Below, one piece after another: positions 1-8,204 of a DNA stretch of 64,000 nucleotides. The position numbers were made by a program, and so were the translations under genes. The notes beneath the pieces were generated by a model. That model worked only from the letters and a program-made list of their open reading frames with translations. It was not told the DNA's origin and did no database searches. The stretch comes from CAWGJF01 sp963715745 (GTDB taxonomy: Bacteria > Bacteroidota > Ignavibacteria > Ignavibacteriales > Ignavibacteriaceae): positions 1,798,001-1,862,000 of the forward strand of contig OY970271.1 of the NCBI GenBank assembly GCA_963715745.1. The letters are read 5' to 3'. The number at the start of each line of letters is the position of its first letter. Position 1 is the first letter of the stretch.

Positions 1-174
1 ACTCTAATTGGTCGTCGAGTTCTGGAAAGTATTCTAACCTTAGAATCAACTTTTGATGCCGCCGTAAAAGAAGGAAATGCAAAATATAATAATGCAATAA
101 CAACTGACCCAAGTTCTGTTCACTTAATTGATATTAAAAAAGAAAGAGAAAATGGAATTTATCCTTTGTGGTAA
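1..174 (+). CDS. C-terminal end of an unidentified protein (partial)
   Basis: Frame 1 is open from the first base to a TAA at 172-174 and gives 57 residues ending in ENGIYPLW. The start lies outside the window. The next gene begins 24 bp later on the same strand, so the two may share a transcript or a cassette. The fragment has no motif I recognise; it is mixed polar and apparently soluble. That it is coding rests on the uninterrupted frame, the natural stop and the spacing to the following gene. Confidence 0.5.
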   Translation, partial: TLIGRRVLESILTLESTFDAAVKEGNAKYNNAITTDPSSVHLIDIKKERENGIYPLW

Positions 175-198
175 TTTTTTTAATGTGGAGTTTATAAA

Positions 199-585
199 AT
201 GAGTTCAAATAAAAGCAATCTGCCTATAATTATTATCACAATTGTAATAACAATTGCAATTATTCTTCTCATTGCGAATTATCAAACAATATTTAAAACT
301 GTTTATCCCCCGGATCCAGTTGTGGTTAGTTCACAATTCAATGATTCATCTACAAGGTTATTTGAATATAGTGCGAAGGTTGAAGCTGTTATTCGAAATG
401 ATGGTGGCAATGGAGATATTGTTTTTGAAGCAACCGTTTATCAAGATGGAAACACGTGGACTAAAACAGCAAAAAGATATTTTGAATCTAAAGAGACTTC
501 CACTATGGAACTACAATTTGATGAAGTAAAAATGTTAGGTGGTAAAGTTCAAAGTCAAGTTCGGGCTTATTCATTTGGTAAATAA
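199..585 (+). CDS. Small membrane-anchored hypothetical protein
   Basis: 128 residues. A polar N-terminus is followed by one strongly hydrophobic segment at about residues 8-26, then an extracytoplasmic domain rich in beta-prone sequence. The domain has a 'VEAVIRNDGGNGDIVFEATVYQDG' type pattern (residues about 62-85) that resembles a small beta-sandwich (CARDB/FxLYD-like), so it is probably an inner-membrane protein with a periplasmic domain. A GGAG-like Shine-Dalgarno lies just upstream (185-189). The gene is followed within 10 bp by GCCTAAC, the opening box of an attC-like site, so it is probably the last gene of an integron cassette. Function unknown. Confidence 0.65.
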   Translation: MSSNKSNLPIIIITIVITIAIILLIANYQTIFKTVYPPDPVVVSSQFNDSSTRLFEYSAKVEAVIRNDGGNGDIVFEATVYQDGNTWTKTAKRYFESKETSTMELQFDEVKMLGGKVQSQVRAYSFGK

Positions 586-604
586 AAAGTAGCCTAACCT
601 CTTT

Positions 605-866
605 AATAAGTAAAAAGTCAATAGGTAATAAAAATCCTGTACAAAAATAGTTTGTTAAAAAAAGTTCTTTGATATAATGATCTTCTGATTCTAATAACAA
701 CTACTGCCGATAATATCTACAAGGTAATGGCAACCAAACCTCTTTCCGGACTTACCAACACAAAAGAAGTGAAGGCTGCCCCGATTTTATCGGGACTATT
801 CCAGATATTTTTAAGGCAAGCGTGTTGTTTCCCAATCCAGCGCAGCGTCCCGATACATCAGGACAG
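605..866 (-). ncRNA. Candidate bridge RNA region of IS copy A
   Basis: About 260 bp of noncoding sequence between the transposase stop and the distal inverted repeat, in the position where IS1111-type elements are reported to encode their bridge RNA. It contains several palindromes: GCGTGTTGT near 821 pairs with ACAACACGC near 884 (the distal arm reaches into the end of the transposase gene), and CCCGATTTTATCGGG lies near 781-795. The part from about 770 to 866 is nearly identical to copy B, while 620-735 differs strongly. The RNA itself and its borders are inferred from position and structure only. Confidence 0.4.
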
Positions 867-1883
867 TTATGCGTACGGGCTTACAACACGCGGCCATTGT
901 AAAGACTTCTTATGTTCAAGCTGACGACCTTTGAAAGTGTTGTTAAAATCAGTTTTATTTTTCAGAACGTGAAAAACAATCTCAGCAATCTCTTTGGCAA
1001 TAATAGTTTTAGCTACTTGTTTGTTTTTCTTTCTTGTTAAACTGTTGTTGTAATTTCTGATAACCGGGTAATACTGTATAGCGTGAACTGCGGCATCACT
1101 GAAAGCAACCTTCAGGTATTTGTTACCATCTTTGGAAGTTCGTTGTTTTGATTTACCCCCAGAGTTACGGGCAGAAGGAACAAGTCGGCAATAAGAGAAG
1201 AAGTTCTTAACGTCAGGGAAACGGTTTATGTTATCTACCTCAAGCAGGATAGTAAAAGCATTCATTTTACCTATACCGGGGATCCAGAGAAGACGTTGAA
1301 TATCATCATTAGGGATAAGAAATGGATAGAGTTGTTTTTCAAGATCAAGCATTTGCTCACTAAGCAGAGACTCAAGATCAGTTAACTGCTGATATTGATA
1401 TTCGGGGATACCGGATAGTTGCGTGGGAGAATCGAAGTTATATTTAGCAAGAAGAAGCTGCATAGAATTAGTAACAGAAGTGTGACGTTGAACTATTTTA
1501 AGCCTGGCTCTGAGGGCATCACGAAGCAGTCGGTTTTCGGCAGAGATTTTATGAGCAGCAGGAATATAGTTCATACGAAGCAGCTGAGCAAGAGTATGCG
1601 AGTCAACTTTATCTGTTTTAACTTTAGCATAAGCAATAGCCTTAACATATTTAGCGTGAGCAAGAATCAGTGGGATGTTCATAGATGAAAGAAGATCATT
1701 TAACCAATACCAGGTCATAGTAGATTCAACGGTAGCCTGATGTTCTCCTGGAATTGAATTGAAGTATTGAACAAAGTTATGAGCAACATTCTTCAGGTTT
1801 CCCTGTTTAACGATTGCCCCTGAAGAATCAACAGTAGTTAAGTAAGAAGTAAATTTATGAAGATCGATACCGGTGTAAAACAT
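867..1883 (-). CDS. IS110-family transposase, copy A
   Basis: 338 residues, a normal full length for the family. The N-terminal DEDD RuvC-like domain shows GIDLHK (D7), VESTMTWYWL (E around residue 53) and KTDKVDSHTLA (D residues around 91-95). The C-terminal Transposase_20 part shows IPGIGKMNAFTILLEV, FFSYCRLVPSARNSGGKSKQ and an intact serine region. ATG at 1881-1883 is preceded on the minus strand by GGAGGT. The protein differs from copy B at about ten positions, nearly all in the first 140 residues; the C-terminal 150 residues are identical. The frame is intact, so it may be active. It catalyses excision and insertion of the element, probably guided by the adjoining RNA. Confidence 0.93.
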   Translation of the reverse strand: MFYTGIDLHKFTSYLTTVDSSGAIVKQGNLKNVAHNFVQYFNSIPGEHQATVESTMTWYWLNDLLSSMNIPLILAHAKYVKAIAYAKVKTDKVDSHTLAQLLRMNYIPAAHKISAENRLLRDALRARLKIVQRHTSVTNSMQLLLAKYNFDSPTQLSGIPEYQYQQLTDLESLLSEQMLDLEKQLYPFLIPNDDIQRLLWIPGIGKMNAFTILLEVDNINRFPDVKNFFSYCRLVPSARNSGGKSKQRTSKDGNKYLKVAFSDAAVHAIQYYPVIRNYNNSLTRKKNKQVAKTIIAKEIAEIVFHVLKNKTDFNNTFKGRQLEHKKSLQWPRVVSPYA

Positions 1884-1940
1884 TTGATACCTCCAAAAGT
1901 TAAATTAGGGTTAATGATCAAACTTAACTTTTTACTTATT

Positions 1941-2168
1941 GGAAATATCAAGCCAATCAAGCGGACGCCGTTTCCGCCTTTGGCAATTTAGATTTTTTAG
2001 GGTTAGTCGTTCCGTTTCGGCTAACTTGTTAAAGGTAGTTCTATTAAATAACATTGTTGCAAACTGCGCTTACGATTAAAGTTAAACACAGTTTGCTAAA
2101 ACATCGGCAGTTGTTTTTTAGGTGGCATCACTGTTCTGGGGCGCCGCTTATCGGCAACGCCGTTATAT
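1941..2168 (+). repeat. attC-like cassette site 1 (3' part; 5' end at 592-600 beyond IS copy A)
   Basis: The site opens with GCCTAAC (592-598), a perfect match to the integron R'' box RYYYAAC, is split by IS copy A, and resumes with CAATCAAGCGGACGCCG. It closes with CGCCGCTTATCGGCAACGCCGTTATAT (core box 2162-2168). An internal hairpin is made by CAAACTGCGCTT near 2071 and CACAGTTTG near 2089. The closing block is nearly the same in sites at 4797, 8420 and 15176. The vWA gene starts 34 bp after the closing box. Confidence 0.65.
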
Positions 2169-2201
2169 GGATTTATATAAAATTACAAAAGGGAGTATAA
2201 A

Positions 2202-4502
2202 ATGAAAACTTTATTAAAAAAACAATTAATAATATCGTCTATATTTATTTTATTTTTATGCTACTTGCTTTCATATACGGTTTTAGGACAGGTGCGTGTA
2301 ATTAAAACATTTAACGACGAATATGGAAGAACAGTTACCCATGTTCAACCGGATGATGTATTTAAAGTAAATATAACTGTTTACGGTTTTTCTGAACCCA
2401 CTGATAATATAATACCTTTTGACGTAGTAATTCTAATGGATAAATCATCTTCAATGTTAGGACATATGGGTGATGTAGATATGGCTGCTTCACAGTTTAT
2501 TGAATTAGCTATGCAAGAAAAAAATAATGTAATGAATGGCATTATTCAAATAGGAGTTGTAACATTTGAAAGTAATGCAGAAATCGTAAGTAATTTAAGT
2601 AGTGATTACAGAAATCTTTTGGAACTAGTAGATGGTATTGGAGCCAATCTTTTGGGTTCAACTAACATGGAAGATGGTATTAGAAAAGCTAATTCTCTTC
2701 TTGCAAACTCATTAAATGCTGTTAAAATATGTATATTGTTAAGTGACGGTATGCCAACCCCAAATACAAATGAACAATCAATGAATATTGATCAAATATT
2801 GATGAGAGAAGCAAATAATATTGGAATTCGATATTTTACAATTGGTACTGGTAACAATCCAGCTTCAGGTTTATTACTTGATATAGCTAACAGAACATCA
2901 GGAGAATATATTTATGAACCTGATTATGATGAATTACAAGTTGTTCTAGAAGGATTGTTTTATAAAATTGGAAGAAACGTAGTTGCATCAAAAGTTATCT
3001 TAAATGAATATGTAAATACTGAGGTTGTTTCAATAGTAGATAATTCCTGGTTTTATTCTGACTCTATAAATGATTTACCCAGGGAGATTGCTTACTTTCC
3101 ATCTACAGGGCGTATAAGTATTTCAATAGGCAGTTTGCCAATTCATCAATCAAGACAATTTTCATTTATGGTACATACAAATAATTGTCTTTCTCCTAAC
3201 AGTATTGAAGATTCTGTTATGATATATCCAAATAATAGTACAATAGTAAAATACATATATGCACAAACCCCAAGTGAAGCAATAGCTTTTCTAACACCCA
3301 TTTATTGCCACAAACCCCCAGGACTTTCGATAAAAAAATGCTATGATAATGTCAACAAAAATGTAGTTATTTCACTAAAATCGAATTATATCCCAGACCC
3401 TTTGGAAGACCGTATAATAAAAAATATAAAAGTGTTTGAGTTCCCCAGTCTTCAGTATCAATATGTTAAATCAAGTTCTGATCCACCACTTAATCAATTT
3501 TTCCCATGTCCAAATTATGATGCACTCATTTGGGAAATAACTTCTCTGAAACCGCAGGAATTAAAAAATCTAAAATTTAAAATTGATTTTATTGGTTATC
3601 AACCAAGAGATTTTAATCCAATGATAATTAATGAATATGAAAAAAAACCGGAAACAATGGCATATGTTAGTTATATTGATCCTATTGACGGTGAAACGAA
3701 GAAACATATTCCTCAGAAAGAAAAAAATGAACCAATTATAGAGACATTACAAAATGGAAGACCGGATATTTTTATTACACCATCGTTCGAATTAAGTGAA
3801 TTTAATAAAGGCTTTGAGAAAAACATAAAAGATTATCTTGATATTATAGCAATGTATGGCAACAGGATAGTTGATGGATGGAATACTCTAACTCAAACTT
3901 TAGAGGAATTACAAATTAAATTTGAAAAGATTTTTGATCCAGAAGATAGCCCAGATATATGGATAGATACTGAATCAAATGGTTGGGTACTTGATTGGGA
4001 ACCTACAACAGATCCTGAAATTTTAGAACAGATTAAATCTAATATTGATAACGTGGTTTTAGATGAACTTTATAATCCATACTTTCGAGGTATTAGATAT
4101 CAAGGAGATATCTTTCATATAAATTCCAAAAATCGAATTTACATAAAAATACACAATACTGGTTCGGAGGTAAACCAGGAAATACAAAATTCAATAATTT
4201 TGAAAGCTCGGATTATTTATCCAAAAAATACCCATTTTTTACAAAGTAATGATTGGGTAACTTTAAATTCTATTACCCTTCCCCAAGTTGAAGAGCATAG
4301 CAGCAAATTGATTTATACAGAGCTGAAACCATTAAATGAAATTAATCGTTTGTCAAGATTGAATGATGGTATATTCTCTCCTTTACAAATTTCAGATGAT
4401 GATATTTTACTAATGGAATTAAAGGTTATAATTGGATATAATGAAATTGAAAAGCATACTAATAATAATGAAACCACAGAAATAATTATTCTAAAAAAAT
4501 AA
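2202..4502 (+). CDS. Secreted or membrane-anchored von Willebrand factor A domain protein
   Basis: 766 residues. A signal peptide or anchor lies at residues 11-30 (hydrophobic, ending SYTVLGQ). A vWA domain spans about residues 72-265. It has a full MIDAS site: D80-K-S82-S-S84, T154 in LLGSTNMEDG, and D182 in LLSDG, so metal-dependent ligand binding is expected. The long C-terminal part has no motif I recognise but looks like beta-sandwich modules, with a loop rich in W, D and E near residues 585-610. It stands alone between two attC-like sites, making it a 2.3-kb single-gene cassette. Shine-Dalgarno GGGAG at 2191-2195 supports this start. Possible roles are adhesion or surface binding; the ligand is unknown. 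Confidence 0.85.
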   Translation: MKTLLKKQLIISSIFILFLCYLLSYTVLGQVRVIKTFNDEYGRTVTHVQPDDVFKVNITVYGFSEPTDNIIPFDVVILMDKSSSMLGHMGDVDMAASQFIELAMQEKNNVMNGIIQIGVVTFESNAEIVSNLSSDYRNLLELVDGIGANLLGSTNMEDGIRKANSLLANSLNAVKICILLSDGMPTPNTNEQSMNIDQILMREANNIGIRYFTIGTGNNPASGLLLDIANRTSGEYIYEPDYDELQVVLEGLFYKIGRNVVASKVILNEYVNTEVVSIVDNSWFYSDSINDLPREIAYFPSTGRISISIGSLPIHQSRQFSFMVHTNNCLSPNSIEDSVMIYPNNSTIVKYIYAQTPSEAIAFLTPIYCHKPPGLSIKKCYDNVNKNVVISLKSNYIPDPLEDRIIKNIKVFEFPSLQYQYVKSSSDPPLNQFFPCPNYDALIWEITSLKPQELKNLKFKIDFIGYQPRDFNPMIINEYEKKPETMAYVSYIDPIDGETKKHIPQKEKNEPIIETLQNGRPDIFITPSFELSEFNKGFEKNIKDYLDIIAMYGNRIVDGWNTLTQTLEELQIKFEKIFDPEDSPDIWIDTESNGWVLDWEPTTDPEILEQIKSNIDNVVLDELYNPYFRGIRYQGDIFHINSKNRIYIKIHNTGSEVNQEIQNSIILKARIIYPKNTHFLQSNDWVTLNSITLPQVEEHSSKLIYTELKPLNEINRLSRLNDGIFSPLQISDDDILLMELKVIIGYNEIEKHTNNNETTEIIILKK

Positions 4503-4507
4503 AACCC

Positions 4508-4826
4508 ATATAACCCGTGGCTACTAATGACATCCTATAAATAAGTGTGTTTATTGCTCAAAATCAAACATTTAAAAGTTCTTATGTTTCAGTAATTTTT
4601 CATATAGAAATGTCATTGCCCTGATGAATAAAGGCGTGCCTTTATGGTTTACTCAAGGCGACAGCGTAATCGCATTCGGCATCTTATAAATTTTATTGTT
4701 AAATGCTCCGCTTCGGCTAACTTGTTCAACTTAGTTTAATAATGAAAAGTTTTTCTAAACATAAATCTAATTAGCAAATTTGGTATTGTTGTTATTGGCG
4801 GCGGCTTAGCAACAACGCCGTTATAT
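4508..4826 (+). repeat. attC-like cassette site 2
   Basis: About 319 bp with no gene between the vWA gene and the next small membrane gene. It opens with ATATAACCCG (box 4508-4514) and closes with GGCGGCGGCTTAGCAACAACGCCGTTATAT (box 4820-4826). Its middle includes the TCCGCTTCGGCTAACTTGTT motif also found near 2012 in site 1. It lacks the 38-bp hairpin insert seen in sites 4, 5 and 7. It is longer than usual attC sites (about 60-140 bp), so recognition by an integrase is inferred from the end boxes and position. Confidence 0.55.
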
Positions 4827-4915
4827 GCCTAATTTGGGTTTAATTAAATCGGGATTATTTTTTCTAATTAGTTACTACATTAGAAACTGACAACTATAAT
4901 AAGGTTGGAAAGAAA

Positions 4916-5335
4916 GTGATCATAAGGAATAAATATAAAACTTGGAGGATGGTTATATTCTTTGGCATTGGATATGCCTTAGTAGGTATTGCGTTTCCAA
5001 ATCCATCAAGCCAAAACCAAGCACAACAAATTTGGCGTCTCGCTGCTTGGATCACCAGTGTCATTATATTTGGAATTCAGATTTGGTATGAACATTTCCG
5101 TTTGCATAATATACCTCGTACAATCGCAATGCACGTAGCCATCTCTGCTGCACTTGGAGCTTTCAGTCTTGCCGTTGCAGCTAATATACATTCGTTGAAT
5201 TCTATAACAGCTAATCGACCCTTACTAATTGTATCATTGATTCTTTGGCCAATATTAATTGGAGTGCCAGCATTTGTTGTTGCCATTATCATTGCTTTGA
5301 TACTTGCGAGAATAAAACCGATTAATAAACTTTAG
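4916..5335 (+). CDS. Four-TM hypothetical membrane protein (cassette gene)
   Basis: 139 residues starting at GTG with GGAAAGAAAG just upstream. Four hydrophobic segments lie at about residues 12-28, 43-58, 71-92 and 101-130, so this is an integral inner-membrane protein. There is no conserved motif I can name. It is the only gene between attC-like sites 2 and 3 and so forms a small single-gene cassette with a 90-bp leader. Small hydrophobic proteins of unknown function are common integron cargo. Function unknown. Confidence 0.7.
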   Translation: MIIRNKYKTWRMVIFFGIGYALVGIAFPNPSSQNQAQQIWRLAAWITSVIIFGIQIWYEHFRLHNIPRTIAMHVAISAALGAFSLAVAANIHSLNSITANRPLLIVSLILWPILIGVPAFVVAIIIALILARIKPINKL

Positions 5336-5404
5336 GCAGTTAAGACTTAATATGTATTCTATGTCAATGCTAACTTTTAAAAATAAAAAGGCTTATAACC
5401 GCTT

Positions 5405-5657
5405 AAAAAAGTTTAAAGTCAACAGGGCATAAAAATTTAATGGGAAATAGATCCCCAAAAGTTCTTTGAATTATTTAATAATAGCCTTATTGATATCAGA
5501 TGGACTGCACAAAAACAGTGGCAGCCAAACCGCTTATGGGGCTTACCAACACAAAAGAAGTGAAGGCTGCCCCGATTTTATCGGGACTATTCCAGATATT
5601 TTTAAGGCAAGCGTGTTGTTTCCCAATCCAGCGCAGCGTCCCGATACATCAGGACAG
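5405..5657 (-). ncRNA. Candidate bridge RNA region of IS copy B
   Basis: Noncoding sequence between the copy B transposase stop and its distal end, in the same place as in copy A. From about 5540 to 5657 it matches copy A nearly base for base, including the GCGTGTTGT/ACAACACGC hairpin arms. From about 5425 to 5520 it is different. A GGCAGCC (5519-5525) to GGCTGCC (5568-5574) pairing is present here but weakened in copy A. RNA identity is inferred from position. Confidence 0.38.
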
Positions 5658-6674
5658 TTATGCGTACGGGCTTACAACACGCGGCCATTGTAAAGACTTC
5701 TTATGTTCAAGCTGACGACCTTTGAAAGTGTTGTTAAAATCAGTTTTATTTTTCAGAACGTGAAAAACAATCTCAGCAATCTCTTTGGCAATAATAGTTT
5801 TAGCTACTTGTTTGTTTTTCTTTCTTGTTAAACTGTTGTTGTAATTTCTGATAACCGGGTAATACTGTATAGCGTGAACTGCGGCATCACTGAAAGCAAC
5901 CTTCAGGTATTTGTTACCATCTTTGGAAGTTCGTTGTTTTGATTTACCGCCGGAGTTACGGGCAGAAGGAACAAGTCGGCAATAAGAGAAGAAGTTCTTA
6001 ACGTCAGGAAAACGGTTTATGTTATCTACCTCAAGCAGAATTGTAAAAGCATTCATTTTACCTATACCGGGGATCCAGAGAAGACGTTGAATATCATCAT
6101 TAGGGATAAGAGAAGGATAGAGTTGTTTTTCAAGATCAAGCATTTGCTCACTAAGCAGAGACTCAAGATCAGTTAACTGCTGATATTGATATTCAGGGAT
6201 ACCTGATAGTTGCGTGGGAGAATCGAAGTTATATTTAGCAAGAAGAAGCTGCATAGAATTAGTAATAGAAGTGTGACGTTGAACTATTTTAAGTCTGGCT
6301 CTGAGGGCATCACGAAGCAGTCGGTTTTCGGCAGAGATTTTATGAGCAGCAGGAATATAGTTCAATCGAAGAAGCTGTGCGAGAGTATGCGAGTCAACTT
6401 TATCGGTTTTAACTTTAGCATAAGCAATAGCCTTAACATATTTAGCGTGAGCAAGGACCAGAGGAATGTTAATTGAACTTAGCAGATCATTTAACCAATA
6501 CCAGGTCATAGTTGATTCAACAGTGGTTTGATGTTCGCCTGGAATCGAATTGAAGTACTGGACAAAGTTATGAGCAACGTTTTTAAGATTTTCTGATTTA
6601 ACGATCGCTCCTGAAGAATCGACTGTAGTTAAGTACGAAGAAAATTTATGAAGATCGATACCAGTGTAATACAT
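5658..6674 (-). CDS. IS110-family transposase, copy B
   Basis: 338 residues with an intact frame and the same DEDD and Transposase_20 motifs as copy A (GIDLHK, VESTMTWYWL, KTDKVDSHTLA, IPGIGKMNAF). Start ATG at 6672-6674 has GGAGGT upstream on the minus strand. Substitutions relative to copy A include positions 2, 12, 27-28, 50, 68, 72, 104 and 136, plus Ser for Phe near residue 187. The remainder is identical, which suggests recent gene conversion of the 3' two-thirds or a hybrid origin. Probably still functional. Confidence 0.93.
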   Translation of the reverse strand: MYYTGIDLHKFSSYLTTVDSSGAIVKSENLKNVAHNFVQYFNSIPGEHQTTVESTMTWYWLNDLLSSINIPLVLAHAKYVKAIAYAKVKTDKVDSHTLAQLLRLNYIPAAHKISAENRLLRDALRARLKIVQRHTSITNSMQLLLAKYNFDSPTQLSGIPEYQYQQLTDLESLLSEQMLDLEKQLYPSLIPNDDIQRLLWIPGIGKMNAFTILLEVDNINRFPDVKNFFSYCRLVPSARNSGGKSKQRTSKDGNKYLKVAFSDAAVHAIQYYPVIRNYNNSLTRKKNKQVAKTIIAKEIAEIVFHVLKNKTDFNNTFKGRQLEHKKSLQWPRVVSPYA

Positions 6675-6769
6675 ATGATACCTCCAAAAGTTAAATTAGG
6701 GTTGATGGTTAAAATTAACTTTTTACTTATTGGAAATATCAAGCCAATCAACCCGTTATGTAAAAAGTC

Positions 6770-7070
6770 AAGAGCTTGAGTAAATGTTCTTAACAATATT
6801 TAACTAAAAGAATCAATCTGTTATTAACAGTCCCCGATTAGCTGGGGCTGCATTATGTCATTCAAAAACTATATAATGGCGAGGCTGTAATCTGACCGAA
6901 AACTCACTTACAGCTCCCGGTAAATTATCGGGATGACTGTCGAACCACAGGTTCTGTGAGCAGGCTTGAGGAAACAGTCCTCGCCCTTGAAAAAAGAAAA
7001 TTTCTTTTAGCTTGCTTCTCCTTAATTTTTATGGAGAATTGTTCTTTGAACTATTGGCAAAGTATCTTAA
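6770..7070 (-). ncRNA. Candidate bridge RNA region of IS-C
   Basis: A stretch of 300 bp without a gene, between the transposase stop and the left inverted repeat. It has several local palindromes, for example TCCCCGATTAGCTGGGG (6830-6846), CTCCCGGTAAATTATCGGGA (6926-6945) and CTTAATTTTTATGGAGAA near 7021. Its place, on the 3' side of the transposase, is where IS1111-group elements carry the guide RNA. I see no protein-coding potential in it. Confidence 0.35.
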
Positions 7071-8135
7071 TTAAGCAACCAAAGCTTTAACGTAACTATC
7101 CTGGTTTATCCAAACGTGTCTTGTTCTTCTTAATAGTTTTTTGGCAATACGGATAATGGCTTTTTGCTTAGACATCTGTTTATTGAGTTCATTAAATCTT
7201 AAAGTAAGAGTAGGATCTTTCCTTACGGCAGTCCAGGCAGCTTCAATAAGCAATGGACGAAGAAACTTGTTATGACGGAAAGATATTCCTCTTGTGTATT
7301 CAGTTTCACCGGATGAATAAACAGAAGGAACCAGACCAACAAAGCTGCAAAGCTGTTCAAAGGTGTTGAAGCGTTTGATGTCAATTATTTCTGTATAGAG
7401 ACTCATTGCAGTAATGAAAGCAATACCCGGAACAGATGTAAGAGAGTTAATAACAGAAGATATATTTTCCTGTTTAGCTTCTTTTCTTAGTTCTCTGAGT
7501 ATCTTCTTAAGATGTTCTCTTGTTTGCTCTAACTGTTCAAGAAGATTGTCCAGGGTAAACTGTCCGGCAGAAGAAGAAAGCTTAACGGATTTTAACCAAT
7601 GGATAAAATAACCGGACCATCGGGAGTTGGTTAAGTGTTCTTTTGGAATTGAAATTCCATAATTATAGAGAAGCATTTTAATTCTGTTCTTAATTCTGGT
7701 TTGACCCTGAGAAAGACGGTAGCGAAGGCGCATCAAAGAACGAAGCTGCTCAGCATAGAGATCAGGAATATAGATTGCTTTAAGTGAGCCATTTTCAAGT
7801 TCACGTGCAAGCTTACGGGAGTCAACAGGATCGGATTTAGCTGATTTTTCTTTACCGGAAGAAGGAACATCTGCAGGATTAACAACTATGCAGTTTATAC
7901 CAAGTTCAGTAAATTTTCTTTGAGGCCAGAATCCGCAGAATCCGGCTTCATAAACAACAAAGTAAGTTCCGTTGGGATAGTGTTTGTTAAGGTACTTATG
8001 AAGTTCATCCGGAGAAGGATTCATTGAAAAAGTTTTAAGCTCGATACCACAGTTACGGATAGTAACTTTCCATTGCTTGAGGTGAGTATCGATGCCGATA
8101 AAAAAATGCAGATTAGAAAATGTTATGGCTTTCAT
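7071..8135 (-). CDS. IS110-family transposase of IS-C
   Basis: 354 residues, full length. The N-terminal DEDD domain has FIGIDTHLKQW (D15), YEAGFCGF and SAKSDPVDSRKLARELENG. The C-terminal Transposase_20 domain has LTSVPGIAFITAMSLYTEI, LCSFVGLVPSVYSSGETEYTRG and RPLLIEAAW. Similarity to the other two transposases is only at motif level, so this is a separate lineage. The SFRHNK-LRPLLIEAAWTAVR pattern is typical of IS1111-type members. The frame is intact. A purine-rich GGAGAC lies upstream of the start on the minus strand. Confidence 0.92.
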   Translation of the reverse strand: MKAITFSNLHFFIGIDTHLKQWKVTIRNCGIELKTFSMNPSPDELHKYLNKHYPNGTYFVVYEAGFCGFWPQRKFTELGINCIVVNPADVPSSGKEKSAKSDPVDSRKLARELENGSLKAIYIPDLYAEQLRSLMRLRYRLSQGQTRIKNRIKMLLYNYGISIPKEHLTNSRWSGYFIHWLKSVKLSSSAGQFTLDNLLEQLEQTREHLKKILRELRKEAKQENISSVINSLTSVPGIAFITAMSLYTEIIDIKRFNTFEQLCSFVGLVPSVYSSGETEYTRGISFRHNKFLRPLLIEAAWTAVRKDPTLTLRFNELNKQMSKQKAIIRIAKKLLRRTRHVWINQDSYVKALVA

Positions 8136-8204
8136 ATTAAGTCTCCTTTATTTATTAAATTAATTCTCAGATGAAAATTAATTGATGAGACTTTTTAACA
8201 TAAC

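Larger units (their letters stand above)
601..1949 (-). mobile_element. IS110/IS1111-type insertion sequence, copy A, inside an attC-like site
   Basis: The element carries one transposase gene on the minus strand, a short noncoding stretch upstream of it and a longer one (about 260 bp) downstream. A perfect 14-bp inverted repeat, AATAAGTAAAAAGT at 605-618 and ACTTTTTACTTATT at 1927-1940, marks subterminal ends; such subterminal repeats are known for IS1111 elements. The left flank ends in GCCTAACCT (592-600) and the right flank continues GCCAATCAAGCGGACGCCG. Joined, these recreate the opening of the intact attC-like site at 9135. The element therefore appears to have inserted into an attC, as described for the IS1111-attC group. 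Exact ends are uncertain by about 10 bp. Confidence 0.8.
5402..6740 (-). mobile_element. IS110/IS1111-type insertion sequence, copy B, inside attC-like site 3
   Basis: Same organisation as copy A, with the transposase on the minus strand and a long noncoding 3' region. The right subterminal repeat ACTTTTTACTTATT (6718-6731) is identical to copy A; the left one (about 5405-5420) is degenerate. The left flank is GGCTTATAACCGC, with TTATAAC at 5393-5399 as the opening box of an attC-like site. The right flank GCCAATCAAC runs directly into the left end of another IS (6755). The central part (about 5540-6440) is almost identical to copy A while both ends are diverged. Confidence 0.78.
6755..8204 (-). 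mobile_element. Second type of IS1111-like element (IS-C), adjacent to IS copy B
   Basis: A different IS110-family element. Its ends are GTTATGTAAAAAGTC (6755-6769) and GACTTTTTAACATAAC (8189-8204), an inverted repeat with one extra base. The transposase is on the minus strand with about 300 bp of structured noncoding sequence downstream of it. It abuts IS copy B on the left. On the right it is followed by ATCTGACCGCC and a further attC-like body (to 8449). IS copy B and this element thus appear to have targeted the same attC-like site in succession. The end sequences also resemble those of copy A (TAAAAAGTCAA). Confidence 0.75.

Noticed and set aside
727..924. Open frames in the noncoding ends of IS copies A and B (also 5466-5715)
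   Set aside because: They run across the candidate bridge-RNA palindromes, overlap the transposase end on the opposite strand, have no RBS and resemble no protein. The similarity between copies is explained by DNA repeats.
5006..5292. Antisense frames over the four-TM cassette gene
   Set aside because: The plus-strand frame has a proper start with RBS and clear TM helices; the antisense frames are Cys/Ser-rich shadows.
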